Source of the DNA: Bacillus sp. DTU_2020_1000418_1_SI_GHA_SEK_038
GTDB taxonomy: Bacteria; Bacillota; Bacilli; Bacillales; Cytobacillaceae
Direction of reading: 5' to 3'
DNA length: 64,000 nucleotides
Assembly: GCF_032341175.1 (NCBI RefSeq)
Contig: NZ_CP135435.1
Span: 620,001-684,000 of the forward strand
Each line of letters starts with the position of its first letter. Within the stretch, counting starts at the first letter, position 1. The notes below the pieces were generated by a model, which was not told the DNA's origin, did not search any database, and was given only the letters and a program-made list of their open reading frames with translations. This document shows positions 37,310-46,379 of the stretch, piece by piece. The translations under genes were made by a program, and so were the position numbers.

Positions 37310-38359
37310 ATGAAAGCATTAAGATGGCATAACGCAAAGGATTTAAGACTAGACAATATTGATGAACCGGCAGCAAAAAAAGGGGAAGTAAAAATTAAAG
37401 TGGAGTGGTGTGGAATTTGTGGAAGTGATTTACATGAATACACCGCAGGTCCTATTTTTATTCCAGCGGAAACACCACATCCATTAACGGGTGATAAAGC
37501 CCCTATTGTCATGGGACATGAGTTTTCTGGACAAGTGGTTGAAGTCGGTGAAGGGGTAACAAAGGTACAAGTGGGTGACCGAGTTGCAGTAGAACCAATT
37601 TATTCTTGTGGAAAATGCGAAGCTTGTAAACAAGGAAAATATAATCTTTGCTCAAAAATGGGATTCTATGGCCTTGCAGGAGGCGGAGGCGGATTTTCTG
37701 AATTCGCTTCAATCCCAGAACATATGATTCATAAGCTTCCGGAAAATGTATCTTATGAACAAGGGGCACTAGTGGAGCCATCAGCTGTTGCTCTTCATGC
37801 TGTTAAACAAAGTAAAGTCCAAGTCGGCGATAAAGTAGCTGTATTTGGAACGGGTCCGATCGGTTTATTGGTTATTGAAGCATTAAAAGCTGCGGGTGCA
37901 GCGGAAATTTATGCAGTTGAATTATCTGAACAACGCAGACAAAAAGCAGAAGAACTTGGGGCGATCGGGATTGACCCGAATAATGGTGACGTTGTAGAGC
38001 AAATCCACCAGTTTACAAATGGCGGAGTGCATGTTTCTTTTGAAGTGACTGGAGTACCAGTAGTTTTAACACAAGCCATTAACTCTACGAAATTCAATGG
38101 AGAAACGATGATTGTAAGTATTTTTGAGAAAGAAGCATCCATTCATCCTCAAAATATCGTTCTGAAGGAACGTACAGTAACGGGGATCATTGGATATCGT
38201 GATGTCTTCCCAGCTGTCATCAGTTTAATGGCACAAGGATACTTCCCTGCGGATAAACTTGTAACGAAACGTATCACTCTTGATGAAGTAATTGATGAAG
38301 GCTTTGAAGGACTGTTAAAAGAAAGAAACCATATAAAAATCTTAGTAAAAGCTGAATAA
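37310..38359 (+). CDS. bdhA: (R,R)-butanediol dehydrogenase, zinc-dependent MDR family
   Basis: Interconverts acetoin and 2,3-butanediol with NAD(H). 349 residues. Catalytic zinc ligands lie in CGICGSDLHE (Cys37) and GHEFSG. The structural-zinc cysteines are in CGKCEACKQGKYNLC (about 103-117), and the Rossmann GTGPIGLL motif is near 183. The FIPAETPHPLTGDKAPIVMGHE segment is typical of B. subtilis BdhA (YdjL). ATG 37310 has GGGATGGG upstream. Transcription is predicted to need SigL and the AcoR-like activator encoded just before. Confidence 0.92.
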   Translation: MKALRWHNAKDLRLDNIDEPAAKKGEVKIKVEWCGICGSDLHEYTAGPIFIPAETPHPLTGDKAPIVMGHEFSGQVVEVGEGVTKVQVGDRVAVEPIYSCGKCEACKQGKYNLCSKMGFYGLAGGGGGFSEFASIPEHMIHKLPENVSYEQGALVEPSAVALHAVKQSKVQVGDKVAVFGTGPIGLLVIEALKAAGAAEIYAVELSEQRRQKAEELGAIGIDPNNGDVVEQIHQFTNGGVHVSFEVTGVPVVLTQAINSTKFNGETMIVSIFEKEASIHPQNIVLKERTVTGIIGYRDVFPAVISLMAQGYFPADKLVTKRITLDEVIDEGFEGLLKERNHIKILVKAE

Positions 38360-38436
38360 TTGTTTGAGAAGATATTTATCTTCGAATTATATCTAGCTTT
38401 AAGATATAGGCTTCATGAGTCCTGCTTCAGGATAAA

Positions 38437-38470
38437 AAATACTCACGGTGCGGGAGCACTGTGAGTATTT
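38437..38470. terminator. Bidirectional terminator
   Basis: A 15-bp stem (AAATACTCACGGTGC with GCACTGTGAGTATTT, one G-U) with a 4-base loop, between two convergent genes. Confidence 0.75.
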
Positions 38471-38533
38471 CATTGAAACTTATGGACAGTTAATTTAAAA
38501 ATGATCGACCAAGTTCTGAAAAATTCGCAGCTA

Positions 38534-39259
38534 CTAATCTGTTGTGTAATCAATCTCAATTAAGTCCCAAGCAGTGACGATCCCAAGAGGTTTTTCATTT
38601 CTGAGTCCGTTTTCAGTGATGATAACCATTTCTAAATCTTTTTTCTCTTTATGATACTCTTCAAAGACATCTTCTATTTCAAATATCGTATAAGATTTTG
38701 GGGCAAAAGATATAGGGTGATCTATTTCTTCGCAAGTTAATATATCTCTTACTTTAATGTTCTCTAGATCTACAATATGATTTACCATATTTTTAGCTAG
38801 CCATTTAACAATAGCAGAATTACTTAAAAGACCAACACAATCTTTTCCTTCATAGATCGGGTACTGAGAATAGTTATGTTGATTCATTCCTAAGATTACA
38901 TCCTGTATCGTATCTTCTACATCGTAAGAAATCGGCTTTTTTGTTGCAATAGTTAGAACGTAATTAGGGTTATTAAATAAATCTGATATTTGTTCTAAGC
39001 GTTTCACAACATTTTCATGGGGTTCAGCAATATAAAACCCTAGTTCTGTCTTTTCATGAACCATTGCATTACGAAGCTTAGCGTATTGCAGCAGCTCGTC
39101 AGAATACTTATTGATTACTTGATGATGCGGGGAACCAATACGAACAAGCTCTGTAAAACTATTGGTGAATGCTTTTACCTTTTTCTTTAAAACCCCGTGA
39201 ATTTGATTAAAGGCGACTTCGAAGCGTTCAGATAATTTTTTTTCAGTATTAATCATCAT
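38534..39259 (-). CDS. CBS-domain protein with helical N-terminal domain
   Basis: 241 residues. The N-terminal 100 residues are helical and contain LRNAMVHEKTE, a pattern seen in HEPN-like or RiboL-PSP-associated domains. Two CBS motifs follow (about 105-235), including YSQYPIYEGKDCVGLLSNSAIVKWL and the C-terminal PLGIVTAWDLIEID. CBS pairs bind adenine nucleotides. The role is unknown. The gene converges on bdhA, separated by a bidirectional terminator. Confidence 0.8.
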   Translation of the reverse strand: MMINTEKKLSERFEVAFNQIHGVLKKKVKAFTNSFTELVRIGSPHHQVINKYSDELLQYAKLRNAMVHEKTELGFYIAEPHENVVKRLEQISDLFNNPNYVLTIATKKPISYDVEDTIQDVILGMNQHNYSQYPIYEGKDCVGLLSNSAIVKWLAKNMVNHIVDLENIKVRDILTCEEIDHPISFAPKSYTIFEIEDVFEEYHKEKKDLEMVIITENGLRNEKPLGIVTAWDLIEIDYTTD

Positions 39260-39584
39260 TATAATTTAGATCCTTTCTATCGCAATCATGCTTATTGTAA
39301 TTTTAACTTGTATTTTAATAGTTAAATATTACTATGTATATATATGTAATTATAGCAAAATAAAGGCGCAAAGTAGGTTAGAAGAATTTAAAAAAGCGAT
39401 ATAGGCAGTTGGTTTAGTTAATTCTATTAAAAAAATTAAAGTAAATGGTAAAATATTAATATGAAAAGTAATCAGAGGAAAATGTGGTGGGAAAATCCAA
39501 AGATATGGGGATGAAGATGGATTCTTAGAAGAAGCTCTTTGCATAGGAAGAGTATGAAGAAGGTCTTGTTTGGAGAGGTGAAAT

Positions 39585-42047
39585 ATGGGAGAGAGTAATA
39601 TAACTGCGGTTTTGGAAGTAGAAGAAAGAAATACGGGTCGACCAAAAAGGACTAGAAAAGGTATAGCTACGCTATTAAAAGATAAAGAAGATAAATATAC
39701 GGGTCGACAAAATGAACTGGATTTATTTAATAATGCCTTAGAGAGCAAAAGGTGGGATGAATATAAAATACTTTCCTATTACGGAGTCGGCGGGATTGGT
39801 AAAACGGAATTACGCAAAAAGATAATGAAGAAACTGGAGAGTCGATCCGAAGTTGAATTCACTTTTATTGACTTTGAAACCGGTGAATTGCAACAAGTAG
39901 AAAAAGCGCTTATCCATTTAAGAACGGAAATTGGTAAAAAGTATCCCGTAGCGTTTACTCTATTTGATGCTGCATACATCATTTATATGGGAAAAACAAA
40001 TAATGCTATTAACCTTAATGAAAAGACTCTGCCCTTTGTTGAAAAGGGAACATGGGTCGCGGATTTTGTTAATATCATAGCGGAAAACCCTTATGTATCA
40101 ATTGCAACTAAACTGATTAACGTTATCTCAAAACGAATAGTACATGCTCTGCCTAAAGAAGATATGGATTTAATACGGAATTTCGAATCATTGGAAGTGC
40201 GTGAGCTACAAGAACTTTTGCCGCAGATTTTTGCAGAAGACTTGGAAAGATACTTACTAAAAACGAATAATAAATTCGTCATTTTTATTGATACATATGA
40301 AGCATTATGGACTGACAAGAGAATGAAGGCTTATGATGGTGCGGTAGATGAATGGATACGAGATCTGGTTCTTGAACTTCCTAATGTTTTTTGGGTAGTA
40401 TTTGGCCGGGAACCTATTGATTGGGGACTTTATGAGGAAACAGAGGATATTGATATTTCCTATGTGCCACTTGACGCATTATCAGAAGCCGAAACAAAAG
40501 AATTATTGGAAAAGCACGAAATTCTTGATATAGCCATTCAAGATGAGATTTATCGAAATTCTGAAGGGCACCCTTATTCTATAAAACTATCCATTGATAC
40601 ATATAATAATATACCTAATCCAGTTGTATCCGATTTTATTGGATTAAGAACGCCAGTTAAATTATTTAATAGATTTATAAAATATCTCTTAGAGCCTGAA
40701 AAACAGGCGTTAGAGTTATTAGCCTTAACGCAAGGTTGGGACATTGATACATATGAACATTTAATGGATTCGTTCCGTATACTGCTGAACGAGGATGACC
40801 ATCATAAACTAACTCGATTTTCATTTATTACACAATTAGATGGTAATACATGGGACATGCATCGGTTAATGCGAGATAGCCTGATTGACTATCAGCGCTA
40901 TGAAAAAATGGTGAAAGGAAGATCTTTTTTATTTAATTATTATAAAAAGGGGCTTTCAAAAGAACTAGTTAGAAAAGAGACTCATTACGCCGGCAAACTC
41001 ATCAATCAAGCATTTTACCAAGGTTTTATGTTAATGGAACAAGGAGAAATTTCAAAAGCGTATTTTATTGATTGGTTTAGAGAGTACGATATCGTCTTTT
41101 TAAATAGCAAGGCAAATTATTTAACATTGCCTCTCTTACATCAGCTAAGAACATTCTTAGAGAACGGAGCTAGTAGAGAGGATGAGAAATATTTAGGTGT
41201 TATTCTTTATGATATTGCTTTTGTCTATATGGATGAAAATCGGGATTACAAGAGAGCAGAGCGTTTATTTAAAGAGGTTTTGGAGCTTCGTGAACAGAAA
41301 TTCTCTGATGATAAAATAATGCTCGCAAAATCTTATTTTGGTTTAGCCACTCTATATCAACGAATGGGACGAAATCAAGAAGCTGAAGTGCTCCATGAAA
41401 AGGCGTTTTCACTGCGCAAACAATACTGTGATTCATCAAATATAATAGGACTAGCATATTCAGCTAATGGACTAGCCATGCTTTATCAAAATAGGAAGGA
41501 TTATGAAAAAGCATTAGAGTATTATGGAATAGCGCTTAGCATCTATGAAAACCTTGATAAATCTCACTATGGCAAAATTTCTACCAGCATGATGAACTTA
41601 ATTAGCTGCTATCATGAATTCCATCAGTACGATAAGGCTTATGAATTTTCCATCAAAGTTATGGACATTGTTAAGAATGACGAGCATTTTAATCAAATTA
41701 GATATGCAGAGGTGCTAAATGTATTTGCTGTCACTAAAACGGCTTTAGGCCAGTATGAAGAGGCACTCGAGCTACTTCAAGAATCTTATGACATCTTTAA
41801 AGACCGGTTAGGTGAAGAAAGTATATATGTGTCAAAGGTATTGCATAACTCTGCTATAACATTTAAGCTGCTGCAAAACGACACCGAAAGCATCAATACA
41901 ATGAATAAGTGCTTAGAAATAAAAAATAAAATGGTCAGCATCGGAACGTTAAAAGAGGAAAATATAAACTACAGCTATAGCCAGGAAATGCAAAGGTTTT
42001 TACAACAAGACACGATCGAATATGACCAATTGAAGTTTAATTTTTAG
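39585..42047 (+). CDS. STAND (NB-ARC-like) ATPase with C-terminal TPRs
   Basis: 820 residues. A short N-terminal basic tail (1-36) leads to a STAND NTPase: GRQNELDLF before the P-loop GVGGIGKTEL (67-76), Walker B KFVIFIDTYEAL (about 229-240), sensor-type FWVVFGREP, and a winged helix ending in WDMHRLMRDSL (about 421-431). That last motif resembles the MHD/IHRL motif of NLR and Apaf-1 relatives. Residues about 545-790 carry five or so tetratricopeptide repeats, the usual ligand-sensing part. No N-terminal effector domain is visible. The amidase gene follows 12 bp later. Confidence 0.88.
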   Translation: MGESNITAVLEVEERNTGRPKRTRKGIATLLKDKEDKYTGRQNELDLFNNALESKRWDEYKILSYYGVGGIGKTELRKKIMKKLESRSEVEFTFIDFETGELQQVEKALIHLRTEIGKKYPVAFTLFDAAYIIYMGKTNNAINLNEKTLPFVEKGTWVADFVNIIAENPYVSIATKLINVISKRIVHALPKEDMDLIRNFESLEVRELQELLPQIFAEDLERYLLKTNNKFVIFIDTYEALWTDKRMKAYDGAVDEWIRDLVLELPNVFWVVFGREPIDWGLYEETEDIDISYVPLDALSEAETKELLEKHEILDIAIQDEIYRNSEGHPYSIKLSIDTYNNIPNPVVSDFIGLRTPVKLFNRFIKYLLEPEKQALELLALTQGWDIDTYEHLMDSFRILLNEDDHHKLTRFSFITQLDGNTWDMHRLMRDSLIDYQRYEKMVKGRSFLFNYYKKGLSKELVRKETHYAGKLINQAFYQGFMLMEQGEISKAYFIDWFREYDIVFLNSKANYLTLPLLHQLRTFLENGASREDEKYLGVILYDIAFVYMDENRDYKRAERLFKEVLELREQKFSDDKIMLAKSYFGLATLYQRMGRNQEAEVLHEKAFSLRKQYCDSSNIIGLAYSANGLAMLYQNRKDYEKALEYYGIALSIYENLDKSHYGKISTSMMNLISCYHEFHQYDKAYEFSIKVMDIVKNDEHFNQIRYAEVLNVFAVTKTALGQYEEALELLQESYDIFKDRLGEESIYVSKVLHNSAITFKLLQNDTESINTMNKCLEIKNKMVSIGTLKEENINYSYSQEMQRFLQQDTIEYDQLKFNF

Positions 42048-42059
42048 AGGGTGACCAAC

Positions 42060-42545
42060 ATGTTTACGATTAAGCCTAACAACTTCCATTTTGTAGAGCC
42101 GCTTGAGGAATTAGAAAAAATTGAAAAATTGATTATTCATCATACATCACGAGTGGATTTTACAGCAGAAGATACCCATCGATTTCATCAAAATGAAAGA
42201 GGCTGGAGCGGTATCGGATATAACTATTTCATAGAGAAAGATGGATCCATTTCCGAAGGCAGAGGACTCCATGTGGGTGCCCATACCTACGGTTATAATC
42301 GTAAAACGATTGGAATTTGTGCTACAGGCGATTTCGATATTGAAAATCCTACAAATGCACAGATCAAATCATTAATTGATATTTGTCATTATTTTATGGG
42401 GAAATATCAACTAAAACCGAAGGATGTTCTTGGACACCGAGAACTGGATGGCTTCGACTACACTACATGTCCGGGAAAGTTATTTAACATGAATGAATTT
42501 CGAACGTTGCTAGAAAAGGTACAAGTAGGTGCTTCAAAAGCTTAG
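42060..42545 (+). CDS. PGRP-type N-acetylmuramoyl-L-alanine amidase, no signal peptide
   Basis: 161 residues, nearly all one Amidase_2/PGRP domain. The zinc ligands are visible: His in LIIHHTS (about 27), His in GHREL (126) and Cys in TTCPGKLF (137); the catalytic Tyr is in GYNYFIEKDG. This zinc amidase cleaves the bond between muramic acid and L-alanine in peptidoglycan. There is no signal peptide, transmembrane segment or cell-wall-binding module, so the protein stays in the cytoplasm unless released. ATG 42060 follows GAGGGTGA. Tight linkage to the STAND gene suggests a joint function. Confidence 0.88.
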   Translation: MFTIKPNNFHFVEPLEELEKIEKLIIHHTSRVDFTAEDTHRFHQNERGWSGIGYNYFIEKDGSISEGRGLHVGAHTYGYNRKTIGICATGDFDIENPTNAQIKSLIDICHYFMGKYQLKPKDVLGHRELDGFDYTTCPGKLFNMNEFRTLLEKVQVGASKA

Positions 42546-42601
42546 CTTTTGGACATATTTTTGGGCTAGACGTGAATTTAATAAGATGAAATGATAAGAG
42601 A

Positions 42602-42645
42602 GTCAATAAAGTCACAAAACCTATCATTGTGGTAACTTTATTGAC
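42602..42645 (+). terminator. Hairpin after the STAND-amidase operon
   Basis: An 11-bp perfect stem GTCAATAAAGT/ACTTTATTGAC with a 22-base loop and no T run. Possibly a weak terminator or mRNA-stabilising structure. Confidence 0.4.
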
Positions 42646-42798
42646 AAACACCATATACAAAATTAACATAGAAATAATACAGTAATTCTGATACATTCAT
42701 AGAGTTTTTAATAGAATGAAAATCATGAAAAGTGGTAATCCTATCAGCTGAAAATGTAATAAATAGAGTAGAGTTTTAAGTGGAATGGAGGAAAAAGG

Positions 42799-43182
42799 AT
42801 GACTCCGAAAGAAGAAACATTTGAAGAATTCCTGAAGAACTCATTTGCCAATGATGTGTATTTTCGGGAATTAAGGTTATCACAGGAAGAAGCAGACTAT
42901 GTTTCGAAGAAGTACCCAACAGCTAGCTTGAAAAAGTGCTCAGCAGAATCACCAGATGGAAAGTGCTGGTATGAGGTAAATCTATTGCCTTCTACTTTGA
43001 ATGAACCGGAAACCCTTGAATCTGAAAATCAGCGATTAAAAGAGGAACTCAAAGCATTAAAACTTGAATCTGAAAATCAGCGATTAAAAGAGGAACTCGA
43101 AGCATTAAAGCTCGTATCTGAAAATGAACGTTTAAAAGAGGAACTTGAAGCATTAAGGAAATCCCTTTCTCCTATAAAATAA
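42799..43182 (+). CDS. Hypothetical protein with three-fold 16-residue coiled-coil repeat
   Basis: 127 residues. The first 70 form a small acidic domain with two cysteines. The rest is an almost ideal coiled coil built from three copies of L(E/V)SEN(Q/E)RLKEEL(K/E)AL(K/R) encoded by tandem 48-bp repeats (43015-43158). It probably oligomerises. The copy number of such repeats often varies between strains. The family is not recognised. ATG 42799 has ATGGAGGAAAAAGG upstream. Confidence 0.65.
   Translation: MTPKEETFEEFLKNSFANDVYFRELRLSQEEADYVSKKYPTASLKKCSAESPDGKCWYEVNLLPSTLNEPETLESENQRLKEELKALKLESENQRLKEELEALKLVSENERLKEELEALRKSLSPIK
43015..43158 (+). repeat. Three tandem 48-bp direct repeats
   Basis: Units 43015-43062, 43063-43110 and 43111-43158. 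The first two differ by only a few bases and the third is more diverged. Each encodes one 16-residue coiled-coil unit. Confidence 0.9.
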
Positions 43183-43429
43183 TTTATTTTTGAAGGAATT
43201 CGTACAAGTAATGTTTGGACGAGTTTCTTTTTTTTGCAATGTTTCTTCTGGACTTAAGCAGCTATTAAGTAGAAGAAAATAGGTGAAATTAATTGTAATT
43301 TTTAATCAAAAGACTCAAAGTGAAAAGATAAAAATAAAAAGCCAAAAACTTGATTTGGTAATCACAATAAGCTTGTTATAATAGCAATCATATAGTGACG
43401 GAAATCAGGACAGGAGTATTAATTTACCT

Positions 43430-45373
43430 ATGAACAAAACAATTGGAATTTTAGCACATGTCGATGCAGGGAAAACGACTTTTTCTGAACAGTTGCTTTA
43501 TCATACAAGCAGTATTAAAAAGCGCGGGCGTGTGGATCATCAAAGCGCCTTTCTTGACAGCCATGAGATAGAGAAGCAGAGGGGGATTACGGTATTTGCG
43601 GATCAAGGCATCTTTGATTTTGGGGAGTCTACTTATTATTTAATTGATACCCCAGGTCATGTTGATTTTTCTCCGGAAATGGAGCGGGCCATCCAAGTGA
43701 TGGATGTTGCGGTTATTGTAGTTAGTGCAGTAGAGGGAGTTGAAGGGCATACGGAAACCGTTTGGAATCTATTAAAAAAGCACCACATCCCAACATTTTT
43801 CTTCATTAATAAAACTGACAGAACAGGGGCAGATATTAATCGGGTATTGGATGAGATTCGCCTTCATTTAACAGAGGATGTTTATGATATTTCTGCGTCA
43901 TTTACAGATGGAATAATGGATGAAGAATTAATAGAATTCATTGCAGAACGTGATGAGGAATTGTTGGAGATTTATATGGAAAAAGGATATGACCCTGATC
44001 TATGGCTGCAAAAAATGCAAGCGATGATTCAATCAGTTCAACTTTTCCCATCCTCAAATGGATCTGCACTCCAGGATATCGGTGTAAAATCCTTTTTAGA
44101 AAAGCTCGAATTATTGTCAGAATCTCATTATCCAATGGATGAACCTTTTGGCGGGCGGGTATATAAAGTTCGATATGAAGAAAGTGGAACAAGAGTTACT
44201 TTTATAAAGGCGCTTAGCGGCGTGTTAAATGTGCGTGATGAGCTTTGTTATGAAGATGGAAACACTGAGAAAGTGACACAAATCCGCCGATATAATGGAA
44301 GTCAATATGAACAAGTTAATCAGGTTAGGGCTGGCGAGCTTTTTGCAGTTACCGGGCTCGCAAACGCCTCTGTAGGTGATGGAGTTGGTACGCTAAAGGA
44401 AAAGGCGTTTTTCGAAATGGTTCCTACTCTACGATCGAAAGTAGTGTTTGAATCTGGAGTGAACGTAAAAGAGGCTTTGCGATTTTTTCGTATGCTGGAA
44501 GCGGAAGATCCTTCTCTCCAAGTTATCTGGGTGGAGCGTTTACAGGAAATCCATCTTCATGTAATGGGAGCGATTCAGCTAGAAGTGTTAGTGCAAGTAG
44601 TTCGAGATCGGTTTCATTTACACATAGCTTTTGAAAAGCCTGAGATTGTTTATAAGGAAACGATTGAAGATGAGGTTATTGGGTATGGTCACTTTGAGCC
44701 GCTTCGTCATTATGCAGAGGTTCATGTGAAATTAGAGCCTGGAATTAGAAATAGTGGGATTGTTTTTGAAAGTGTGTGCCATCCAGATGATTTATCGATT
44801 GGATTACAAAACTTAGTTGGTCAGCATCTTTATGAACGGGAGCTTCACGGATTGCTTACTGGCTCATCACTAACAGATTTAAAAGTGACATTGTTAAAGG
44901 GGAGGGCCCACAATCAGCATACACATGGCGGCGATTTTCGAGAAGCCACCTACCGTGCTTTAAGACAAGGATTAGAAAAGGCTAGAAACATTCTGCTCGA
45001 ACCATGCTATCAATTCAAAATTAAAGTAGATCTGGATCAGATGGGGCGAGTATTAGCGGATATCCAATCAGCCTATGGTCATTTTGAGCCGCCAGTTACA
45101 GATGGAGAAAAAGCGATTATATCTGGGATCGTTCCTGTTGCTACCTTTATGGAATACAGCACAGTACTTGCTTCTTTTACACAAGGCAAAGGTCGCATAA
45201 GTTTGACATTCGGAGGTTATCAACGCTGCCATAACGAGCAAGAAGTGATTGATCGTATCGAATATGATAAAAATGCCGATCCAGACTTTACTTCTTCTTC
45301 AATATTTTGTGCAAAGGGTCAAGGATTTTCTGTTAAATGGGACGAAGCTGAAGGGATGATGCATTGTTTATAA
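43430..45373 (+). CDS. TetM-like ribosomal protection protein (EF-G-type GTPase)
   Basis: 647 residues. G1 is AHVDAGKTTF (9-18), G2 has RGITV, G3 is DTPGHVDF and G4 is NKTD, followed by EF-G domains II to V. The overall plan matches TetM/TetO/OtrA proteins that free the ribosome from tetracycline. Chromosomal relatives are common in Bacillus and do not all give clinical resistance; the C-terminal loop residues that contact the drug site cannot be judged by eye. The upstream region has an AATTTACCT spacing without a clear leader peptide such as tetM carries. Confidence 0.85.
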   Translation: MNKTIGILAHVDAGKTTFSEQLLYHTSSIKKRGRVDHQSAFLDSHEIEKQRGITVFADQGIFDFGESTYYLIDTPGHVDFSPEMERAIQVMDVAVIVVSAVEGVEGHTETVWNLLKKHHIPTFFFINKTDRTGADINRVLDEIRLHLTEDVYDISASFTDGIMDEELIEFIAERDEELLEIYMEKGYDPDLWLQKMQAMIQSVQLFPSSNGSALQDIGVKSFLEKLELLSESHYPMDEPFGGRVYKVRYEESGTRVTFIKALSGVLNVRDELCYEDGNTEKVTQIRRYNGSQYEQVNQVRAGELFAVTGLANASVGDGVGTLKEKAFFEMVPTLRSKVVFESGVNVKEALRFFRMLEAEDPSLQVIWVERLQEIHLHVMGAIQLEVLVQVVRDRFHLHIAFEKPEIVYKETIEDEVIGYGHFEPLRHYAEVHVKLEPGIRNSGIVFESVCHPDDLSIGLQNLVGQHLYERELHGLLTGSSLTDLKVTLLKGRAHNQHTHGGDFREATYRALRQGLEKARNILLEPCYQFKIKVDLDQMGRVLADIQSAYGHFEPPVTDGEKAIISGIVPVATFMEYSTVLASFTQGKGRISLTFGGYQRCHNEQEVIDRIEYDKNADPDFTSSSIFCAKGQGFSVKWDEAEGMMHCL

Positions 45374-45491
45374 TCGATTGGCTTGTCTCTTCGTATAAAT
45401 GTACGTGTGTTAATTTTCATTGACCATATATTAAGAGGAAATCAACTTAATTCATGAACTAAAACCATTAATCGAATCGGAGGGAAAGTAT

Positions 45492-45698
45492 ATGGGGCTT
45501 TCACTGGAGGATACTTCATTTGCAAGATATTTTCGAAAGGAAGGCTTTGAGGAAGGAAAAGCTGAAGGAAAAGAAGAAGGTGAAAAACAAAAAACGATTG
45601 AGATCGCAAAAAACCTTTTGAAAATGAATATAAGTATAGAATCTATTTGTGAGGCCACTGGTTTAACTTTAGAAGAGGTAAAGGGATTATTAAAATAA
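45492..45698 (+). pseudogene. C-terminal fragment of an Rpn/PD-(D/E)XK transposase-like nuclease
   Basis: 68 residues. FEEGKAEGKEEGEKQKTIEIAKNLLKMNISIESICEATGLTLEEV is the typical tail of Rpn family recombination-promoting nucleases, which have about 270-300 residues. The nuclease domain is absent. A GGAGGG ribosome site precedes ATG 45492, so a short peptide may still be made; rpn genes are known to produce such C-terminal products internally. Confidence 0.65.
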
Positions 45699-45740
45699 TG
45701 TAAGCTACAAAATTTCCACTTTCTTAAGAAGTATAAAGAA

Positions 45741-45771
45741 GAAGAACACAGTAGTCTGTTCTGTGTTCTTC
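45741..45771 (+). terminator. Hairpin terminator
   Basis: GAAGAACACAG and CTGTGTTCTTC form an 11-bp perfect stem after the Rpn fragment. No clear T run follows. Confidence 0.5.
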
Positions 45772-45862
45772 TCAAAAGAAACTATTAGAAAAAACTCCAA
45801 ATAGAAAATGAATAATTGAAAAAATTATATAACGATTCATTAACTATTATATTGTTAAAATA

Positions 45863-46102
45863 TTACGGAAATAAGCTTTCTTCTTCAAGACCTTCATCTA
45901 ATTTCTGATCACTGACATCAGGGTCTATATAATTTGTGCATGAAATACCAGTTGATGTCATGACCCATCCTCCAACATTTTTTGACCCGCCTCCAGATGG
46001 ATCTTTTACAGCAGATTTAGGTGAGATAGACATTGTATTACCGAAATTAACAATGCCTCCCGTTACTTTGTGTATCTGAATTTCTCCGAAAATTGATGCC
46101 AT
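45863..46102 (-). CDS. GerPA/GerPF-family spore germination protein
   Basis: 79 residues: EIQIHKVTGGIVNFGNTMSISPKSAVK, then GSGGSKNVGG-like linker and ending SCTNYIDPDVSDQ, the GerPA/PF pattern (GGVVNFGD...ATNTFDPDVNDQ). These proteins sit in the inner coat and help germinants through it. ATG 46102 is chosen because AAAAGGATG precedes it. The open frame extends upstream to 46309, but that part encodes unrelated hydrophobic sequence. It is a lone gene, not in a gerP operon. The C-terminal Glu-rich tail is longer than usual. Confidence 0.8.
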   Translation of the reverse strand: MASIFGEIQIHKVTGGIVNFGNTMSISPKSAVKDPSGGGSKNVGGWVMTSTGISCTNYIDPDVSDQKLDEGLEEESLFP

Positions 46103-46379
46103 CTTTATTAACATCCTTTTGAAAAAATATTTATTAGCATCATATGTTTCATTCATCAAATTGAAACTTGGTTTAGCGAGAGAAAATGACAGGAGTGCAG
46201 CATAAATGCCGAATGCCAATATGTCATAATTTTTATAGACTAAAGCTAGTGGCAGTCCCAATAAGTGAGTAGTCCAATCTTGGGCGAACCAAATCATCGT
46301 ACTTCTCATATTTTATGAATAGTAGGACAAACACAATGTGATCTTCTAATCATAAATTTCTTTTAAGAGGGGATAACGA

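Noticed and set aside
43015..43158. Possible CRISPR array
   Set aside because: The units are contiguous without spacers and encode a coiled coil in frame.
45863..46309. Long form of the GerP-like protein with 69 extra N-terminal residues
   Set aside because: The extra part is unrelated hydrophobic sequence, and a good ribosome site precedes the inner ATG 46102.
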